From assembly GCA_944324215.1 (NCBI GenBank), contig CALUVP010000119.1, forward strand, positions 1-32,934: DNA of 32,934 nucleotides. The letters are read 5' to 3'. Below are positions 21,806-29,420 of this stretch, one piece after another. The notes beneath the pieces are model-generated. The model was not told where the DNA came from. It saw nothing but the letters and a program-made list of their open reading frames with translations, and searched no databases. How positions within the stretch are numbered: position 1 is the stretch's first letter; each line of letters begins with the position of its first letter. Origin of the DNA: Candidatus Gastranaerophilales bacterium. Its GTDB lineage: Bacteria; Cyanobacteriota; Vampirovibrionia; Gastranaerophilales; Gastranaerophilaceae. Made by a program: the position numbers and the translations under genes.

Positions 21806-24346
21806 CTAGAATTTTTTTAATCTCGCATAAGCTGCGTCCATAGCTTTTTTCCCGAGTTTGCCAAAATCTATTGTGTACATTGTGCTATCTCCGATTTGGA
21901 TTACATCCGCAATGTGTCCGACTCCCAATTTGTCGTGGAAAACTCTTTCTCCGACATTGAAGAAATATTGAGTAGTTGCATTTTTTAACTCTTCTTCAGC
22001 TTCTTGCTGTTTGGCGAGTTCTGCTTCATGTCGCTTTTTCTCTTCCAGTTTGCGCTTCATTATATTATCTTCAAAAAATGCTTTAATTTTTTCTTCTTCT
22101 TTTTCCTTGTTAAGCGGGCTTTTTTTGATAATAACTTTGCTCGGAGTTCTTTGAACTACATTTGTAGTCTTTTTTGCTGCAGGAGCTACAAAATTTGCGC
22201 CAAAACCGTTAGAACTTGATTTTGTAGATGGTGCAACAAAGTTTGCACCAAATCCTGATACCGGTTTAACGTAACCATCTGAATTTGTTTGAGCTTTGGT
22301 TTTACCCCAACTATTTGCTTCAGTCTTTGATTTGACTGATTTTACTGCGCTTGAGAAAGTACTTTCTCTTCTTGAATATTCCGAGAACGTGGATTCTTCT
22401 TGTTCTATTAGTTTAGAAGGTATTTCTTCCAAGAATCTGCTTGGTGAATAATATTTGTATTCACCCCACATTTGTCGGCGTTTGGCTGTTGTCAAGTATA
22501 ATTTAGTTTCAGCTCTTGTAACTCCCACATACATCAAGCGTCTTTCTTCTTCCAACTCTGAAAGGCTGTTTGAGCACCTTGCTGATGGGAAAATCCCTTC
22601 GTCACAGCCGGCTAAAAATACTATCGGAAATTCCAAACCTTTTGAAGCGTGCAAAGTCATCAAGGTAACATTATTTGCAATTTCGTCCATTCCGTCAATA
22701 TCAGATACCAACGAAACTTGTGCAAGGAATTCGCCTAAAGTGTTTTCTAATTCTTCAGGTTCAAATTCGTTTGCTACGTTTACAAGTTCTTGCAGGTTTT
22801 CAATTCTGGTTTCGTCTTCGTCTGTTCCTGATGCTTGGAGTTCTCTTAAATAACCGCTTTTTTCTAAAATCAAGCTCAAAAATTCCGGAAGTGAATATCT
22901 TTCCTGTGCTTCTTTAAGCTTCATAATCAAAGTTGAAAAGTCTTTTAATTTTGTTGCAGTACCTGATTTGATTGCAGAAATTTCATCAACATTCAATATT
23001 GCTGAAAACAGGCTTATATCTTGAGTGTCAGCATATTCCTGTAGGTGTTTTAAAGTGGCTTCACCGATTGCTCTTTTAGGAACGTTTATTATTCTTCTTA
23101 AAGACTGAGAGTCGTCCTGATTATAAATTAACTTTAAATATGCAATTGCGTCCTTAATTTCTTTTCTGTCATAGAACTTTAGACCGCCATAAATTCTATA
23201 AGGAATACCAGAGGCAATTAAAGCTTCTTCTAAAGCTCTTGATTGTGCGTTTGTACGATATAGAACTGCAAATTGGTTGTAATTATCTGACGTATCCTTT
23301 ATGGATTTAACTATATAATTTGCTTCATCAGCTTCGTCTTGAGCTTCATAGAGTGAGATTTTTTCTCCGTCACCTTTTTGTGAATACAAGACTTTGTCCA
23401 CACGCTCTTCATTGTTTTCGATTATAGCGTTTGCCGCATTAAGTATATTCGCTGTAGACCTGTAATTTTGTTCCAATTTTACCAATTTTGCTTTTGGAAA
23501 ATCGTTTTGGAAATTCATAATAATTCTAAAGTCTGCACCTCTCCAACTGTATATAGATTGGTCAATATCACCTACAACACAAAGAGAACGGCTTTCAGGA
23601 ACCTCTGGCTGCAGATTTGTATAAAGCGCTTTAACAAGCTGATACTGAGCTTGGTTAGTATCTTGGTACTCGTCAACAAGTATGTGTTGGAATTTGTCAT
23701 AGTACTTTTTACGAACTTCAGGATTTTGCTCTAGAAGTTTTACGCAAAGCATCAGCATATCGTCAAAATCTATTGCATTGTTTGTATTAAGTGCATTTTC
23801 ATAATACTCATAAATTTTTGCTATGTTTTGTGATTTAAAATCTCTGGCAAAAGTTGCAAATGTGTAAGCGTCCTGCATTTTGTTTTTGGAATTTGAAATT
23901 ACAGCCTTAACAAGCTTTGGCTGATAAATTTTATCATCCATATTTAGTTTTTTTATTGCTTGCTTAATTATTGCAAGTGAGTCAGTTTCATCATAGATTG
24001 TGAAATTCTTATCCAATTTTTTTCCGGATTGGAATGAATAATTCTCGATGTCTTGTCTTAAAATACGTCCGCAAATGCTATGGAAAGTACCTACCCACAT
24101 ATATTTAACAATGTTTTCTCCAAGAATAGAAGAAAGTCTTTCTTTCATCTCTTTTGCAGCTTTGTTCGTAAAAGTTACTGCAAGAATTTTTCCAGCAATA
24201 GCACCATTTTGAATCATATATGCTATTCTTGAAGTCAAAACTTTGGTTTTTCCACTACCGGCTCCGGCCAGTATTAATAAAGCTCCTTCTGTAGTCTTTG
24301 CAGCTTCAAGCTGCTCTCTGTTAAGGTTTTCTAAAATATTTTCCAT
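21806..24346 (-). CDS. pcrA: UvrD/PcrA-type DNA helicase
   Basis: This is a superfamily-1A 3'-5' helicase for repair and replication-fork clearance. The Walker A motif AGAGSGKT is at 27-34, TFTNKAAKEM (58-67) is motif Ia, DEYQDTN (225-231) is motif II, GDIDQSIYSWRGA is motif III, QNYRS (293-297) is motif IV, TLMTLHASKGLEFP is motif V and EERRLMYVGVTRA is motif VI. Its 846 residues exceed the usual 720-750. The extra length lies between the motor and the C-terminal Tudor-like domain (about 794-846; GERVFHDKLGVGHI). It holds a duplicated GFGANFVAP (starting at 698 and 714) and a highly charged Lys/Glu helix (about 740-790). The Tudor-like part is the RNA polymerase-contact region in known PcrA. 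The 3' end abuts the 46-bp repeats. Confidence 0.95.
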   Translation of the reverse strand: MENILENLNREQLEAAKTTEGALLILAGAGSGKTKVLTSRIAYMIQNGAIAGKILAVTFTNKAAKEMKERLSSILGENIVKYMWVGTFHSICGRILRQDIENYSFQSGKKLDKNFTIYDETDSLAIIKQAIKKLNMDDKIYQPKLVKAVISNSKNKMQDAYTFATFARDFKSQNIAKIYEYYENALNTNNAIDFDDMLMLCVKLLEQNPEVRKKYYDKFQHILVDEYQDTNQAQYQLVKALYTNLQPEVPESRSLCVVGDIDQSIYSWRGADFRIIMNFQNDFPKAKLVKLEQNYRSTANILNAANAIIENNEERVDKVLYSQKGDGEKISLYEAQDEADEANYIVKSIKDTSDNYNQFAVLYRTNAQSRALEEALIASGIPYRIYGGLKFYDRKEIKDAIAYLKLIYNQDDSQSLRRIINVPKRAIGEATLKHLQEYADTQDISLFSAILNVDEISAIKSGTATKLKDFSTLIMKLKEAQERYSLPEFLSLILEKSGYLRELQASGTDEDETRIENLQELVNVANEFEPEELENTLGEFLAQVSLVSDIDGMDEIANNVTLMTLHASKGLEFPIVFLAGCDEGIFPSARCSNSLSELEEERRLMYVGVTRAETKLYLTTAKRRQMWGEYKYYSPSRFLEEIPSKLIEQEESTFSEYSRRESTFSSAVKSVKSKTEANSWGKTKAQTNSDGYVKPVSGFGANFVAPSTKSSSNGFGANFVAPAAKKTTNVVQRTPSKVIIKKSPLNKEKEEEKIKAFFEDNIMKRKLEEKKRHEAELAKQQEAEEELKNATTQYFFNVGERVFHDKLGVGHIADVIQIGDSTMYTIDFGKLGKKAMDAAYARLKKF

Positions 24347-24381
24347 TCCCCTATTCCCAAACTGTCATTTTTGTGATATTA

Positions 24382-24395
24382 TGTATCAGCATACA
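24382..24395. promoter_or_regulatory. dyad between divergent pcrA and SLOG genes
   Basis: TGTAT-CAGC-ATACA is a perfect 5-bp inverted repeat in the 91-bp divergent gap, flanked by TTTTGTG on the left and CACAAAA on the right. A minus-strand TTGTCA lies farther from pcrA. It could serve shared control, but evidence is thin. Confidence 0.25.
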
Positions 24396-24437
24396 CAAAA
24401 GATAAGTTAATGACAATAGATTTAAAAAGGTGGTACA

Positions 24438-25010
24438 ATGAACGATATTTTAAATTCTCTTGATGATGAAAAACAGCCTTCCATTATGGTTCCTATGGGT
24501 GATATGGATTCTGCAGAACAGTCTCCGGATACAGTCGATGAGTTGGCTATGGAGTTAGCGACAATAAAACAGCCGGCTAAGAGAATTGCGATTATTGGTT
24601 CTAGAAACCTTGCTATTACTCATCAACAGATGATTGAAACTCTTGCAACAGCTCTTGTAAGGCAAGGTAATACAATTATTACTTCAGGTGGCTCTTGTGG
24701 TACAAATGCCGCAGCTATTCGTGGGGCTATGAAGTCTAATCCTGATAAATTGAAAGTTATTCTACCTCAAACTATAGGACAACAACCTTCTGATGTCCAA
24801 GATCAGCTTATCGGAGTTCCTAATATTGTTGAACATGCAGATAGAGCTATGATGACTTTAGCGGATGCTTCAAGAGTTTGTAATAGAGAAATTATTGATG
24901 ATTGTAACCAGTTGATATGCTTTCTGTCTCATACCAGTAAAACTCTTCATACTGCTGTCGAGTACGCTGAAGAAAATCACAAAGTTGTTACAGTATTTTA
25001 TTTAGATTAG
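24438..25010 (+). CDS. SLOG/DprA-like Rossmann-fold protein
   Basis: After an acidic 45-residue leader the chain enters a Rossmann-type fold: KRIAIIGSRNLAITHQQMIETLATALV (about 49-75) and GNTIITSGGSCGTNAAAIRGAM (about 77-98), the pattern of the SLOG superfamily that includes DprA and LOG. The glycine-rich loop (82-93) should bind a nucleotide-like ligand. Later segments (KLKVILPQTI, ADASRVCNREIIDDCNQLICF and a final VEYAEENHKVVTVFYLD) fit the same fold. A full DprA is longer and has a winged-helix end that is absent here, so a competence role should not be assumed. AAAGGTGG precedes the ATG. It is divergent from pcrA and lies 85 bases before the helical-repeat gene. Confidence 0.75.
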   Translation: MNDILNSLDDEKQPSIMVPMGDMDSAEQSPDTVDELAMELATIKQPAKRIAIIGSRNLAITHQQMIETLATALVRQGNTIITSGGSCGTNAAAIRGAMKSNPDKLKVILPQTIGQQPSDVQDQLIGVPNIVEHADRAMMTLADASRVCNREIIDDCNQLICFLSHTSKTLHTAVEYAEENHKVVTVFYLD

Positions 25011-25032
25011 GATAAATAATAATTTTAATTAC

Positions 25033-25058
25033 ATTAATTGATTATATTAATTGATTAT
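25033..25058 (+). repeat. 13-bp tandem repeat
   Basis: ATTAATTGATTAT is present twice in direct succession between the SLOG gene and the helical-repeat gene. It is AT-rich and may be slippage; no function is implied. Confidence 0.6.
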
Positions 25059-25095
25059 TTATTTATTTCTCTTTTTATATTGAGGGTTTTAAGAT

Positions 25096-26265
25096 ATGGA
25101 TTTACTTAAAATGCTCACCGGGAAAAATCCTGATGAGTATGAAAAGGTCGCAAAATTACTTGTTGATAATTCAGATACGGAGCTTTTTGCTAAATTGGTT
25201 AAGCAAGATGAGTTTTTGTTTGATTTTGTTAAGAATAATGTCGCAAATCGAATTAAAAATGCTTGCAGTAAGGACAATTATTTAAATTTAATGAACTTTT
25301 TTGATTATTATTCTCCATCGTATGATTCTGTTATTGCAGAAACATTGTTTAAATTTGGCGGAGTAGAACTTTTGCCTGCAATGAAGGAAATTTTTGTAAA
25401 TGGAGATAGCGGTAAAAAAGCTTATGCAGTGAAGTATTTTTCGTATATTCAGAAAGAGCTGTTGGAAGAAATTTTACCCATGATTAGAACAACCGCAGAA
25501 AGCGATTTTGAACCGTTAAGTGTTAATTCGATTGAAGTTTTATCAAAGATAGATGATGATGAATTTAAAAATAAGGCTTACAGTTTGTTGAATTCTGAAG
25601 ACGAATTTGAACAATATAACGGAGTTAAGTATCTTGTAAGTCTAAAAGCTACAGAAGCTTTACCGCAAATTAATGAGATTATGAAGAAATCTTCTCTGTC
25701 AGAAAATATAGCTGCAGAAATTCCATACTTAGTTCCTCTAGAAGAATTGGTAACTACAGAAGATGGAATTTTGGTTCTTTGTAATATAGTTAATGCTATT
25801 CCGGAAATAATTCCTGCTTCTGTTGTTTTGGATTATAATTTGTTTGGAATTTTTGAGGACTTGTATTTAAATAATCTTAATAGTGCATCTGCTGTTCTGT
25901 TACGGCTTGCTCAAGAAAAATTTGCAGAGCTTGCGGGAAACGAAGAATATTTATTTGACTGCGATAAGAATACAAAAGAAGAAATTTATGCAATTAATCA
26001 ACTTTTGGTTGGAATTGATAGCTATAAATTGAAAAACCTTTTATATGATGAATTATTTGAGTCAAGCGATTTTGTACTCTTTGCGGTAGATTATGCAGAT
26101 GAAAGGGAAGAGCTTGAAGCTCTTTTAGATTGCAATAACCCAACTTTAATATTAAAAGTTCTATCAAAGCTCAAGGACAATGATGTATTAACTCAAGAAC
26201 ATAAAAACAAAGCTTTAAATATTATAGAGGAGGATGAATTAAGAAGCTTTATAGACGCTTTATAG
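25096..26265 (+). CDS. HEAT-like helical-repeat protein, unknown role
   Basis: The 389 residues are soluble, acidic and almost wholly helical, with a rhythm of paired helices of roughly 30-35 residues. Examples: SVIAETLFKFGGVELLPAMKEIF, KAYAVKYFSYIQKELLEEILPMI, SVNSIEVLSKIDDDEFKNKAYSLL and YNGVKYLVSLKATEALPQINEIM. This is the pattern of HEAT or armadillo-type scaffolds rather than an enzyme. No signal peptide, membrane segment or catalytic motif is visible. GAGGGT precedes the ATG with a long spacing. The gene follows the SLOG gene on the same strand, and its stop overlaps the stop of the STAS-like gene by a few bases. A protein-protein interaction role is the most that can be inferred. Confidence 0.65.
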   Translation: MDLLKMLTGKNPDEYEKVAKLLVDNSDTELFAKLVKQDEFLFDFVKNNVANRIKNACSKDNYLNLMNFFDYYSPSYDSVIAETLFKFGGVELLPAMKEIFVNGDSGKKAYAVKYFSYIQKELLEEILPMIRTTAESDFEPLSVNSIEVLSKIDDDEFKNKAYSLLNSEDEFEQYNGVKYLVSLKATEALPQINEIMKKSSLSENIAAEIPYLVPLEELVTTEDGILVLCNIVNAIPEIIPASVVLDYNLFGIFEDLYLNNLNSASAVLLRLAQEKFAELAGNEEYLFDCDKNTKEEIYAINQLLVGIDSYKLKNLLYDELFESSDFVLFAVDYADEREELEALLDCNNPTLILKVLSKLKDNDVLTQEHKNKALNIIEEDELRSFIDAL

Positions 26266-26544
26266 TCTATAGCTGCAGTTCCCGAGATCGTTGCCTTTGT
26301 TGAATTCTTTAATTAATTCAGAAGAAACAATCCAGTTAATTTTGCCGTCAGGATATTTAATAAAATGCTTGGTATTGCACATTGTGGTAACGTAGCAAGA
26401 ATCAATTATGTTTAAAAACGAAATATCTATATCCATTGACTTACAATGATATTTTTCTATATATCCTGATATAAATTCAACGGTTTTTTCTGCTGAAACT
26501 GTATCCGGGGTAAGTTTTTTGTTATCGGGTAATAGTTGAATCAT
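26260..26544 (-). CDS. small STAS-like protein (94 residues)
   Basis: An ATG at 26544 preceded by AAGGAAA at good spacing gives 94 residues. A TTG 33 bases upstream would extend the frame but lies upstream of the predicted transcript start. The core KSMDIDISFLNIIDSCYVTTMCN resembles the STAS/anti-anti-sigma pattern, in which a strand, LDxS and a (I/V)DSxGV turn precede a helix. The usual phosphorylated Ser corresponds to S or C in DSCYV. The rest is short alternating strands and helices with four cysteines. If STAS-like, it could act in partner switching. A FliA-type promoter candidate lies just upstream, which would place it with the flagellar genes. The fold call is tentative. Confidence 0.5.
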   Translation of the reverse strand: MIQLLPDNKKLTPDTVSAEKTVEFISGYIEKYHCKSMDIDISFLNIIDSCYVTTMCNTKHFIKYPDGKINWIVSSELIKEFNKGNDLGNCSYRL

Positions 26545-26567
26545 GTATATTTTCCTTGCTACTTTTT

Positions 26568-26594
26568 TAATCGGCAAATTTTTAAATTTTTTTA
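26568..26594 (-). promoter_or_regulatory. weaker FliA-type promoter candidate for the STAS-like gene
   Basis: On the minus strand: TAAAAAAA, 11 bases, GCCGATTA. The -10 matches 7 of 8 sigma-28 consensus bases at the exact spacing; the -35 keeps only TAAA, which is cheap in A-rich sequence. The start near 26561 gives a leader of about 16 bases to the ATG at 26544. Confidence 0.4.
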
Positions 26595-26613
26595 ATGATG
26601 TTTAATATAAATC

Positions 26614-26642
26614 CTGTAAATGAATGATTTTTGTTATATAAT
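26614..26642 (+). promoter_or_regulatory. probable promoter of kdsC
   Basis: A perfect TATAAT at 26637-26642 with a poor -35 (CTGTAA at 26614-26619, 17-base spacer). Transcription would start a few bases before the AAAGGAGAG ribosome-binding site of kdsC, leaving a very short leader. Confidence 0.45.
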
Positions 26643-26663
26643 CCTTCTAAAGGAGAGCGAATT

Positions 26664-27203
26664 ATGAAAAAAGAAAATGCGTTAGATGCGGCAAAGAAAA
26701 TAAAAATGTTGGTTTTTGATGTAGATGGAGTTATGACAGACGGTAGTATAACTTATGATGAAAATGGTGTGGAATACAAGACTTTTAATGCAAAAGATGG
26801 TCATGGTGTTATAAGGATGAGGAATTCCGGTTTTATAACTGCAATAATTACAGCAAGGAATAATGGTACTGTGCAGCATAGAGCCAAAAATCTTAATTTT
26901 ACTGAGTTGTATCAGGGAAGAAAGTATAAGCTTCCGGCATTAGAAGAGCTTATGGAAAAATATAATCTTTCGTATGAAGAAGTTTCTTATATGGGTGATG
27001 ATTTACCTGATATCTGCATTTTGGAAAAAGTTGGTCTTGCATGTTGTCCAGCAGATGCAGTAAAAGAAGTTCAGGAAATTTGCAATTTTAAATCTTCTTA
27101 CGGTGGTGGTAAAGGTGCTGTAAGAGAACTTTGTGACTTTATATTAGAAGCTCAAGGTATTAAAAAAGAATACATTATTGCAGAAGGTGCTTCTAAACAG
27201 TAA
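26664..27203 (+). CDS. kdsC: Kdo-8-phosphate phosphatase (HAD family)
   Basis: KdsC removes the phosphate from Kdo-8-phosphate, the step after KdsA. The HAD nucleophile motif VFDVDGVMTDG puts D19 and D21 at the catalytic positions, and the DGVxTDG form is the KdsC signature. Other motifs: ITARNN (62-67, motif II), GRKYKLPAL with the conserved lysine (85-93, motif III) and GDDLPDICIL (111-120, motif IV), followed by the AxCPxDA type stretch. The short capless length (179) is right for a tetrameric C0-type HAD. The ATG at 26664 is preferred because AAAGGAGAG precedes it; an upstream in-frame TTG lies before the ribosome-binding site. The gene is separated from kdsA by about 7 kb. Confidence 0.93.
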   Translation: MKKENALDAAKKIKMLVFDVDGVMTDGSITYDENGVEYKTFNAKDGHGVIRMRNSGFITAIITARNNGTVQHRAKNLNFTELYQGRKYKLPALEELMEKYNLSYEEVSYMGDDLPDICILEKVGLACCPADAVKEVQEICNFKSSYGGGKGAVRELCDFILEAQGIKKEYIIAEGASKQ

Positions 27204-27321
27204 AAGCGGTAAAGCTTATGCAAGAAATTGTATTATATTGAATAATAAGTAAGAAATATTTTTGAGACTGTATAGAATAGTTGTTATTGTAAATTTTTCT
27301 AACAATCGTATATACTTTGCC

Positions 27322-27366
27322 TTGTTCAAAAATCTGCTCAATCATATAATGGTGTAAATGGTACAC
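27322..27366 (+). promoter_or_regulatory. promoter with start-site dyad for the 650-residue gene
   Basis: TTGTTC (27322-27327), 17 bases, TATAAT (27345-27350). A perfect dyad GTGTA-AATGG-TACAC (27352-27366) covers the expected transcription start and could be a repressor site. Confidence 0.5.
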
Positions 27367-27391
27367 TCTAGTCGAAAATAAGGGCAGAATA

Positions 27392-29344
27392 TTGAAAATA
27401 TCTTCTATTAACAGTCAAAACGGATTACTAACTAACAAATATACTCAAAATTCAGAAAGAAGTTTTGTGTACTCAGAAAAAAAAGACGGTACTACGGATA
27501 ATATTTCTTCTGAGTCTAAAAATCCAGCATTTAAATCTCTAGGAATGTCTATGTTGGGTATGTCCAGTTCCATAATGCAGTGGATAGAAGCCAAAGGTTA
27601 TTTGGTTTCGTTTCTCATACAAGATGGGTTGGGGATGACAGCACCGCGAGTCTGGACAGGGTTCCATCGTGATAAAGAAATTACAGGGGAATATAATATA
27701 CAAGAAGGTTTCGAAGTTTTGGGTCGTGAAGGTATAACTGGACCTTATATAATAGCGGTTGCTCCGGCTGTATTAGCTCTTACTGGTAAATTTTGTAAGT
27801 CGACAAATACGAATACAAGGTTAATAAAGCGTCTGGGAGAAAATTTTAAATCAATGATAGCAAAACCTGAGTTTGATAAAGGTTTACTAAGTGACTCTAA
27901 AAAGTTGAAAGAAGAATTTTACAAGTATAATTTGACAAAAATATATAAAGATACAGTTCCTAATGACTCAAAATCTGAAGAAGCAATAAATAAAATTGTG
28001 AAAGAATTTGCTAAATATGATTCTAAAGATAAAAAATCTAGCAATGAGGCATTAGGTAATATAGTAGAAATAATAAATAACAAACTTGTAGAAAATTCAG
28101 ATGAATTGCTAAATGTAAATAAAGTTATTGTAGGGGAAGGAAATACAAAGAGTTCATTTTCGATAGCAGAGACAATGCGAGCTTTGAAGGACTTTGGATT
28201 TGATGCAATATCCAATAACCCTGAATATTCTTCTATTGATACTAGAGCTATAGAAAATATGAAGAACAATTTTGCAGCAAAACGTCTTTTGACAAATATA
28301 GCAAACGTAGTACTTACATTAGGCGGTCTTTCCGTTTTACCAAAGTTATATGCTCCATCAAAAGTTTCTCCTGGCGCAAACACTATGAAGCACTTAAAAG
28401 AAAATCAAGAAAAAAATAAAAATAATATAAGTGGTGATGCAACTCAGGAGAATAAAAATCCAAGTTTTAAAGGTCGTGGTGTAAATACTGATGGTTTCTT
28501 TGCTAAATTAGGAGAGTTTGCGACAAAGAAAATTCCAGAAAAATGGCAGGCTCTTTTGGAATACACCGGTTATAATTTCTCAAAAACAACTTTTGCACTT
28601 TTAGCAACTTTGGGTCTATTGTGGCCAAGAGGTAAACACGCTTGGGAAAGAGCATCTGTTGAACCAGATGGAAAGAAAGATATGACTGAGATTTATGAAA
28701 TACTTCTGAGAGATACAGTATCTTCTCTTTCAGTAGTTTTCGCTGTTCCAATGTTAACGAAAATGATGGTAAAGAGTTATGAAAATAAAGTAGGATTTAT
28801 TCTTACTAATAGAGCTTCTGATGGAAAAAATGCATTTAAGAAGTTTACAGATGTTGTAAATCCATATAGTGATTTGGAAGTTCTTTCTGTTGCAGATTTA
28901 GATTCAATTTATGGAAATATAGATTCTAAATCAAAATTAATGAATTTTTCTAAATTTGTAGATTCTAAAGGTGGAGATTTAGAGAAAATTCTTTCTAAAT
29001 CTGAAAATGCAAATATAATGTTTAACGATAAAACATTTACGCTTGATTCAATAAAGCATTTATCGAAAGAAGAAAAAAATAAGAAAATAATAGATTTGTT
29101 TAACAAATTAAAAGTAACAGATAATAATTCTAAAAATGAGATAATATCGAAATTAATGAAAGGGTCTGGCGATATTAAGAATAACAAAATTGCTAAAATG
29201 GCAAGGGGTTTAAATTCACTACCAGGTTTTATATCGACGGTATTTATTTCTCCTGTAATATTGGGTGTTTTAATACCAATGTTAACATACCATAATACAA
29301 GAAAAGCTAATGCGAAAAAGATGGCCGCAGCTTCAAAGAATTAG
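27392..29344 (+). CDS. 650-residue membrane-associated protein with duplicated NPxFK module, unknown
   Basis: No known family recognised. The start is TTG with AAGGGCAG in front. Two similar halves are visible. Each begins with an NPxFK motif (NPAFKSLG at 44-51, NPSFKGRG at 356-363), followed by an aromatic segment with GY, hydrophobic helices, a PR-W or PRGKHAW stretch (85-89 and 412-418), a charged helix and a final hydrophobic stretch (about 118-131 and 443-457). Between and after them are long Lys/Asn/Ser-rich linkers (140-345, 465-605). The last hydrophobic helix (about 611-632) is followed by a basic tail. There is no classical signal peptide. The FKG motif recalls the FQG motifs of the 812-residue protein. 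It has its own promoter, so it is probably transcribed alone; cysS follows. Confidence 0.75.
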   Translation: MKISSINSQNGLLTNKYTQNSERSFVYSEKKDGTTDNISSESKNPAFKSLGMSMLGMSSSIMQWIEAKGYLVSFLIQDGLGMTAPRVWTGFHRDKEITGEYNIQEGFEVLGREGITGPYIIAVAPAVLALTGKFCKSTNTNTRLIKRLGENFKSMIAKPEFDKGLLSDSKKLKEEFYKYNLTKIYKDTVPNDSKSEEAINKIVKEFAKYDSKDKKSSNEALGNIVEIINNKLVENSDELLNVNKVIVGEGNTKSSFSIAETMRALKDFGFDAISNNPEYSSIDTRAIENMKNNFAAKRLLTNIANVVLTLGGLSVLPKLYAPSKVSPGANTMKHLKENQEKNKNNISGDATQENKNPSFKGRGVNTDGFFAKLGEFATKKIPEKWQALLEYTGYNFSKTTFALLATLGLLWPRGKHAWERASVEPDGKKDMTEIYEILLRDTVSSLSVVFAVPMLTKMMVKSYENKVGFILTNRASDGKNAFKKFTDVVNPYSDLEVLSVADLDSIYGNIDSKSKLMNFSKFVDSKGGDLEKILSKSENANIMFNDKTFTLDSIKHLSKEEKNKKIIDLFNKLKVTDNNSKNEIISKLMKGSGDIKNNKIAKMARGLNSLPGFISTVFISPVILGVLIPMLTYHNTRKANAKKMAAASKN

Positions 29345-29350
29345 TATCAA

Positions 29351-29379
29351 TAGACAAGTATTTGTGTTTGTTGTAATAT
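29351..29379 (+). promoter_or_regulatory. probable promoter of cysS
   Basis: TAGACA (29351-29356), 17 bases, TAATAT (29374-29379): 5 of 6 and 4 of 6 consensus matches at ideal spacing, in the gap before cysS. It would also serve the overlapping SpoIID and murJ genes. Confidence 0.5.
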
Positions 29380-29420
29380 TAACCTTGTAAAAAAAGAGTA
29401 TTTTGGGGAGCAATTTTATC

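Noticed and set aside
24438-25010. Calling the SLOG gene dprA
   Set aside because: It is only 190 residues, lacks the winged-helix end of DprA, and no competence genes are nearby.
26545-26577. TTG start for the STAS-like gene
   Set aside because: It lies upstream of the predicted transcript start; the ATG at 26544 has AAGGAAA at ideal spacing.
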